Part shown: positions 61,425 to 64,000 of the stretch, piece by piece
How positions within the stretch are numbered: the stretch's first letter is position 1
How the letters are laid out: each line of letters begins with the position of its first letter
DNA from: Algisphaera sp039180025
Lineage (GTDB): Bacteria > Planctomycetota > Phycisphaerae > Phycisphaerales > Phycisphaeraceae
Direction of reading: 5' to 3'
Assembly (NCBI GenBank): GCA_039180025.1
Contig: JBCDDZ010000012.1
Span: forward strand, 9,818-73,817
DNA: 64,000 nt
Made by a program: the position numbers and the translations under genes
The notes under the pieces: model-generated
Databases searched by the model: none
Told to the model about the DNA's origin: nothing
What the model saw: only the letters and a program-made list of their open reading frames with translations

Positions 61425-62547
61425 GACGCGGCTCTGCGGGGGATCCCGGTCTGGCATCGGGGGCGGTTCCGGGTGAACTTCCGGAAGGACTTCCGGAGGC
61501 GGGGGCGGGGGATTGGAGCATGCGGACTTCCAGGGGGCGGAGGGTGTCGAGGTGGACGTCGCGCTGCGGGAAGGCGATGACGATTCCCGCTTCATGGAAG
61601 AGCTGGTCGATGTGGAAACGCAGATCGCTTTGGATACGGCGGAGGTCGAGCGGGCGGGTGACGTTGGCCCAGAAATAGACCTCGAAGTTCAGGGTGTTGT
61701 CGGCGAAATCGGTGAACAAGACCTCGGGCGGGGGCTCGCGGAGGATCCGGGGGTGCTCAGCGGCGGCCTTGCCGATCAGGTCGCGTACCTGTTCGACCGG
61801 CGAACCGTAGGCCACCCCGACGGTGACGCTGCCGCGGATGTTGGCGTCTTTGAGCGTCCAGTTGACCACGGGTTGCTGGAGCAGGGACGAGTTGGGGACC
61901 AGGACGTCGATGCCGTCGAACCGCCGGATGCGGGTGCAGCGGTTGCCGATGTCTTCGACCCGCCCCTCCTGTTCGCCGGCGACGACGATGTCGCCCAGCC
62001 GGATCGGGCGCTCAAACATCAGGATCAGCCCGGAGATCAGATTATTAAAAAGGTTCTGTGCCCCGAGCCCGATCCCGAGCGCGACCCCGCCGCCGAGCAC
62101 GGTGAAGATCGCCATCGGGATCCCGGCGATGGGCAGCGCGGTGAAAAACACGACGACGCACAGGGCGTAGAACACGATCTTCTGGATCGCGGCGGCGAAG
62201 TTGGCGTCGACCCGCTTGACCTTGCTCACCCTTCGGCCGACCCGCTGGGCGACCTGCCGCGAGACCCAGAGGCCGATGGCAATGACCAGCAGCGCGATCA
62301 CGAGCTGGTTCAGCCGGATCGGGTTGCCCCCGGCGTGGAAGAGCTCGGCGTACCAGATGTCGCGCCCCGCGCCCAGCCAGTTGAACCGGCCGAGATCCTC
62401 CCGCAGGCTCAGCGACAGATCTTGATTTTCGGGCGAAGCGGGGGCCGGGGAAGCCGTCGGCTCCGCCTGGTCGGTGGGCTGTGCGTGGGCCCGATCAACC
62501 GCCAGGGCCAGGCCGCTCAGCAAAAACACGATAAACAATCGCATCAA
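61414..62547 (-). CDS. MscS-family mechanosensitive channel
   Basis: 377 residues. A cleavable signal peptide (LFIVFLLSGLALAVDRAHAQ) precedes the mature protein. After a loop come helices (IRLNQLVIALLVIAIGLWVS; IVFYALCVVVFFTALPIAGI) and the pore helix TVLGGGVALGIGLGAQNLFN, then the beta domain RPIRLGDIVVAGEQEGRVED and DIGNRCTRIRRFDGIDVLVP. The end is Pro/Ser-rich. It should release solutes under hypo-osmotic stress. A second ATG is 3 bases inside the start. It overlaps corA, a link between ion uptake and pressure release. Confidence 0.9.
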   Translation of the reverse strand: MMRLFIVFLLSGLALAVDRAHAQPTDQAEPTASPAPASPENQDLSLSLREDLGRFNWLGAGRDIWYAELFHAGGNPIRLNQLVIALLVIAIGLWVSRQVAQRVGRRVSKVKRVDANFAAAIQKIVFYALCVVVFFTALPIAGIPMAIFTVLGGGVALGIGLGAQNLFNNLISGLILMFERPIRLGDIVVAGEQEGRVEDIGNRCTRIRRFDGIDVLVPNSSLLQQPVVNWTLKDANIRGSVTVGVAYGSPVEQVRDLIGKAAAEHPRILREPPPEVLFTDFADNTLNFEVYFWANVTRPLDLRRIQSDLRFHIDQLFHEAGIVIAFPQRDVHLDTLRPLEVRMLQSPAPASGSPSGSSPGTAPDARPGSPAEPRHEA

Positions 62548-62582
62548 GACAGTGTATCTTCACCCGCGGTTAGAATTGCGCC

Positions 62583-63575
62583 GTGCCCAGCGTCGTCGCC
62601 GACCAACTCGTGAAAACCTACCGCGTCGCGGACAAGAAGCCGGGGCTCCGCGGCACGGTGGGGCACTTTGTCCGCCGCCGGTACCGAGAGATCGAGGCGG
62701 TGCGTGGGGTGTCGTTCGAGATCGCCCCGGGGGAGATCGTCGGCTTCCTGGGGCCCAACGGCGCGGGCAAGACGACCGCGATCAAGATGCTCACCGGGCT
62801 CATCTACCCCACCGCCGGGACGGTGAGGGTCTTGGACCACGAGCCCTTCCGCCGGCGGGCAGCGTTTCTCCGGCAGATCACGCTGGTGATGGGCAACAAG
62901 CAGCAGCTGCTCTGGGACCTGCCCGCAATGGATTCGCTGCGCGTCAACGCCGCGGTGTACGCCATCCCCCCCGACGAAGCCGAGGCGCGGATCAAGTCGT
63001 TTTCGGAGCTGCTGCAACTCGATCAGGAACTGACCCAGCCGGTGCGCAAGCTGTCGCTGGGTCAGCGGATGAAGTGCGAGCTGATCGCGGCGCTGTTGCA
63101 CCAGCCCAAGGTGCTGTTTCTGGATGAGCCCACGCTGGGGCTGGACGTGAACGCGCAGACCGCGGTACGCGATTTCCTGAAGCGTTACAACCAGGAACAC
63201 GGGGCGAGTATCCTGCTGACCAGCCACTACATGGCCGACATCACCGCGCTCTGCGAACGGGTTATCGTGATCGATCGGGGCGCCATTTTGTACGACGGCA
63301 CGCTCGAGGGGGTGGTCCAGCGGTTTGCTCCGTTTCGCGAGGTCCGGCTGGACCTGGGCGAAGCGGTCCCGCGGGAGCGGCTGGAGGCCTACGCGGAGGT
63401 CGAGTCGATTGACGGCAACCGGGTCCGCCTGCTGGTACAACGCGACGGCCTCACCGGGACCGTCAACCGCCTGCTGACCGAACTCAGCGTGATCGACCTG
63501 ACGATCGCCGACCCCCCGATCGAGGACGTGATCGCCCGCCTGTTCGATTCCGCGTCCGGCCCCGTCGAGGAATAG
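62583..63575 (+). CDS. ABC exporter ATP-binding protein (Vex/DUF990-type partner)
   Basis: 330 residues from a GTG at 62583. Walker A FLGPNGAGKTTAIKMLTG (K63), ABC signature KLSLGQRMKCELIAALLHQP, Walker B KVLFLDEPTLGLDVNAQ, and H-loop SILLTSHYMADI. The N-terminal insertion (KKPGLRGTVGHFVRRRYREI) and the ~100-residue C-terminal extension mark the subfamily that works with ABC-2 permeases of the DUF990 type. The permease gene starts 48 bases later on the same strand. Substrate unknown. Confidence 0.9.
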   Translation: MPSVVADQLVKTYRVADKKPGLRGTVGHFVRRRYREIEAVRGVSFEIAPGEIVGFLGPNGAGKTTAIKMLTGLIYPTAGTVRVLDHEPFRRRAAFLRQITLVMGNKQQLLWDLPAMDSLRVNAAVYAIPPDEAEARIKSFSELLQLDQELTQPVRKLSLGQRMKCELIAALLHQPKVLFLDEPTLGLDVNAQTAVRDFLKRYNQEHGASILLTSHYMADITALCERVIVIDRGAILYDGTLEGVVQRFAPFREVRLDLGEAVPRERLEAYAEVESIDGNRVRLLVQRDGLTGTVNRLLTELSVIDLTIADPPIEDVIARLFDSASGPVEE

Positions 63576-63623
63576 CCGGCATGCGGCCGCCGCGTAGGCC
63601 GCGACCCGAAACAAGATCGCCGA

Positions 63624-64000
63624 ATGTCCGCCTACACCCCCCGCACCTTCCGCACGATGCTTTCGACCTGGTACGCCTACATGTGCCAGTACCGGACGGA
63701 GATTTTCCTGTGGGCCATCGCGACGTCGCTGCCCCTGATCATGATGGGGGTCTGGGTCGAGGCGGGGGCCAGCGGCAAGTTCCCCGGGTTCACCGCGGTG
63801 GACGCGGCCCGCTATTTCATCTCGGTGTTTATCGTTCGCCAATTGACCATCGTCTGGGTCATCTACGAGTTCGAGCACCACGTGGTGAGCGGGAAGCTGT
63901 CGGCGATCCTCCTGCACCCGATCGACCCGATGGTGCGCTACCTCACCGAACTGCTGGGGGAGCAGATATCGCGGCTGCCGTTCGGGGTCCTGCTGGTGGG
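63624..64000 (+). CDS. ABC-2 type permease (DUF990-like), 5' part
   Basis: The first 125 codons from the ATG at 63624 run off the window. The peptide begins SAYTPRTFRTMLSTWYAYMC and has membrane helices IFLWAIATSLPLIMMGVWVE and ARYFISVFIVRQLTIVWVIY. EFEHHVVSGKLSAILLHPID is the characteristic cytoplasmic loop of the DUF990/Vex permease group, which usually occurs as two permease genes after one ATPase gene. A second permease gene is therefore expected just outside the window. Confidence 0.82.
   Translation, partial: MSAYTPRTFRTMLSTWYAYMCQYRTEIFLWAIATSLPLIMMGVWVEAGASGKFPGFTAVDAARYFISVFIVRQLTIVWVIYEFEHHVVSGKLSAILLHPIDPMVRYLTELLGEQISRLPFGVLLV

Noticed and set aside
1..64000. CRISPR array or large direct repeats
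   Set aside because: No regularly spaced repeats were seen in any intergenic region on reading both strands.

Overview
The window is very GC-rich and gene-dense. It reads as a chromosomal segment of a planctomycete, most likely class Phycisphaerae. This is inferred from PEP-CTERM-like surface proteins with arginine-rich tails, prepilin-type proteins with an H-x10-DG variant of the H-x9-DG motif, an FHA-fused GspE/PilB ATPase, and an hpnCDE squalene cassette. No tRNA, rRNA or CRISPR array was seen. The RNA elements found are a cobalamin riboswitch and a small SRP RNA.

Layout. 1-5.6 kb: the tail of der, a secreted clan GH-A glycosidase, a stand-alone CoaB, an M16 peptidase homolog without its zinc ligands, and a single-pass membrane protein. 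5.6-9.9 kb: a methyltransferase behind an AT-rich leader, adk, a small unknown gene and the FHA-GspE ATPase. 10-15.6 kb: a cysteine desulfurase, an (alpha/alpha)6-barrel glycosidase-like protein and a lipase-like lipoprotein. 15.6-21 kb: an ECF sigma factor with a membrane protein that may be its regulator, then an operon of DUF3592/arrestin-like proteins, a P-loop protein and cytochrome c oxidase subunit III. 21-26.7 kb: pdxH, a phytanoyl-CoA-dioxygenase-like gene, a DUF442 phosphatase-like gene, two lipoproteins and a DegT aminotransferase.

26.9-30.7 kb: a cobalamin riboswitch leads a co-directional set: a PEP-CTERM surface protein, a prepilin-like protein, a BFD-like Fe-S protein and a CWC cysteine-rich protein. 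trxB follows. 30.8-37.4 kb (minus): four genes overlapping by 4 bases each encode an AMP-forming acyl ligase, a LolA-like lipoprotein, an MMPL exporter and an alkaline-phosphatase-fold lipoprotein, which looks like a lipid activation and export pathway. 37.5-49.8 kb: nuoG (minus), a collapsed alpha/beta hydrolase, a GH15 glucoamylase-like gene, and nuoJKL-x-MN.

50-54 kb: an IS630 remnant, a SMUG1-like uracil-DNA glycosylase, a PEP-CTERM-like protein and a PIN/TRAM protein. 54.2-60 kb: ffs-dnaX-ybaB-hpnC-hpnD-hpnE. dnaX contains a ten-A run after which any slippage ends translation at once, a candidate tau/gamma switch. 60-64 kb: corA and mscS (minus), and an ABC exporter whose permease runs off the end.

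The points most worth following are the riboswitch-controlled operon, the dnaX slippage site, the ECF regulator with a pseudopilin-like outer domain, and the acyl-ligase/MMPL operon.
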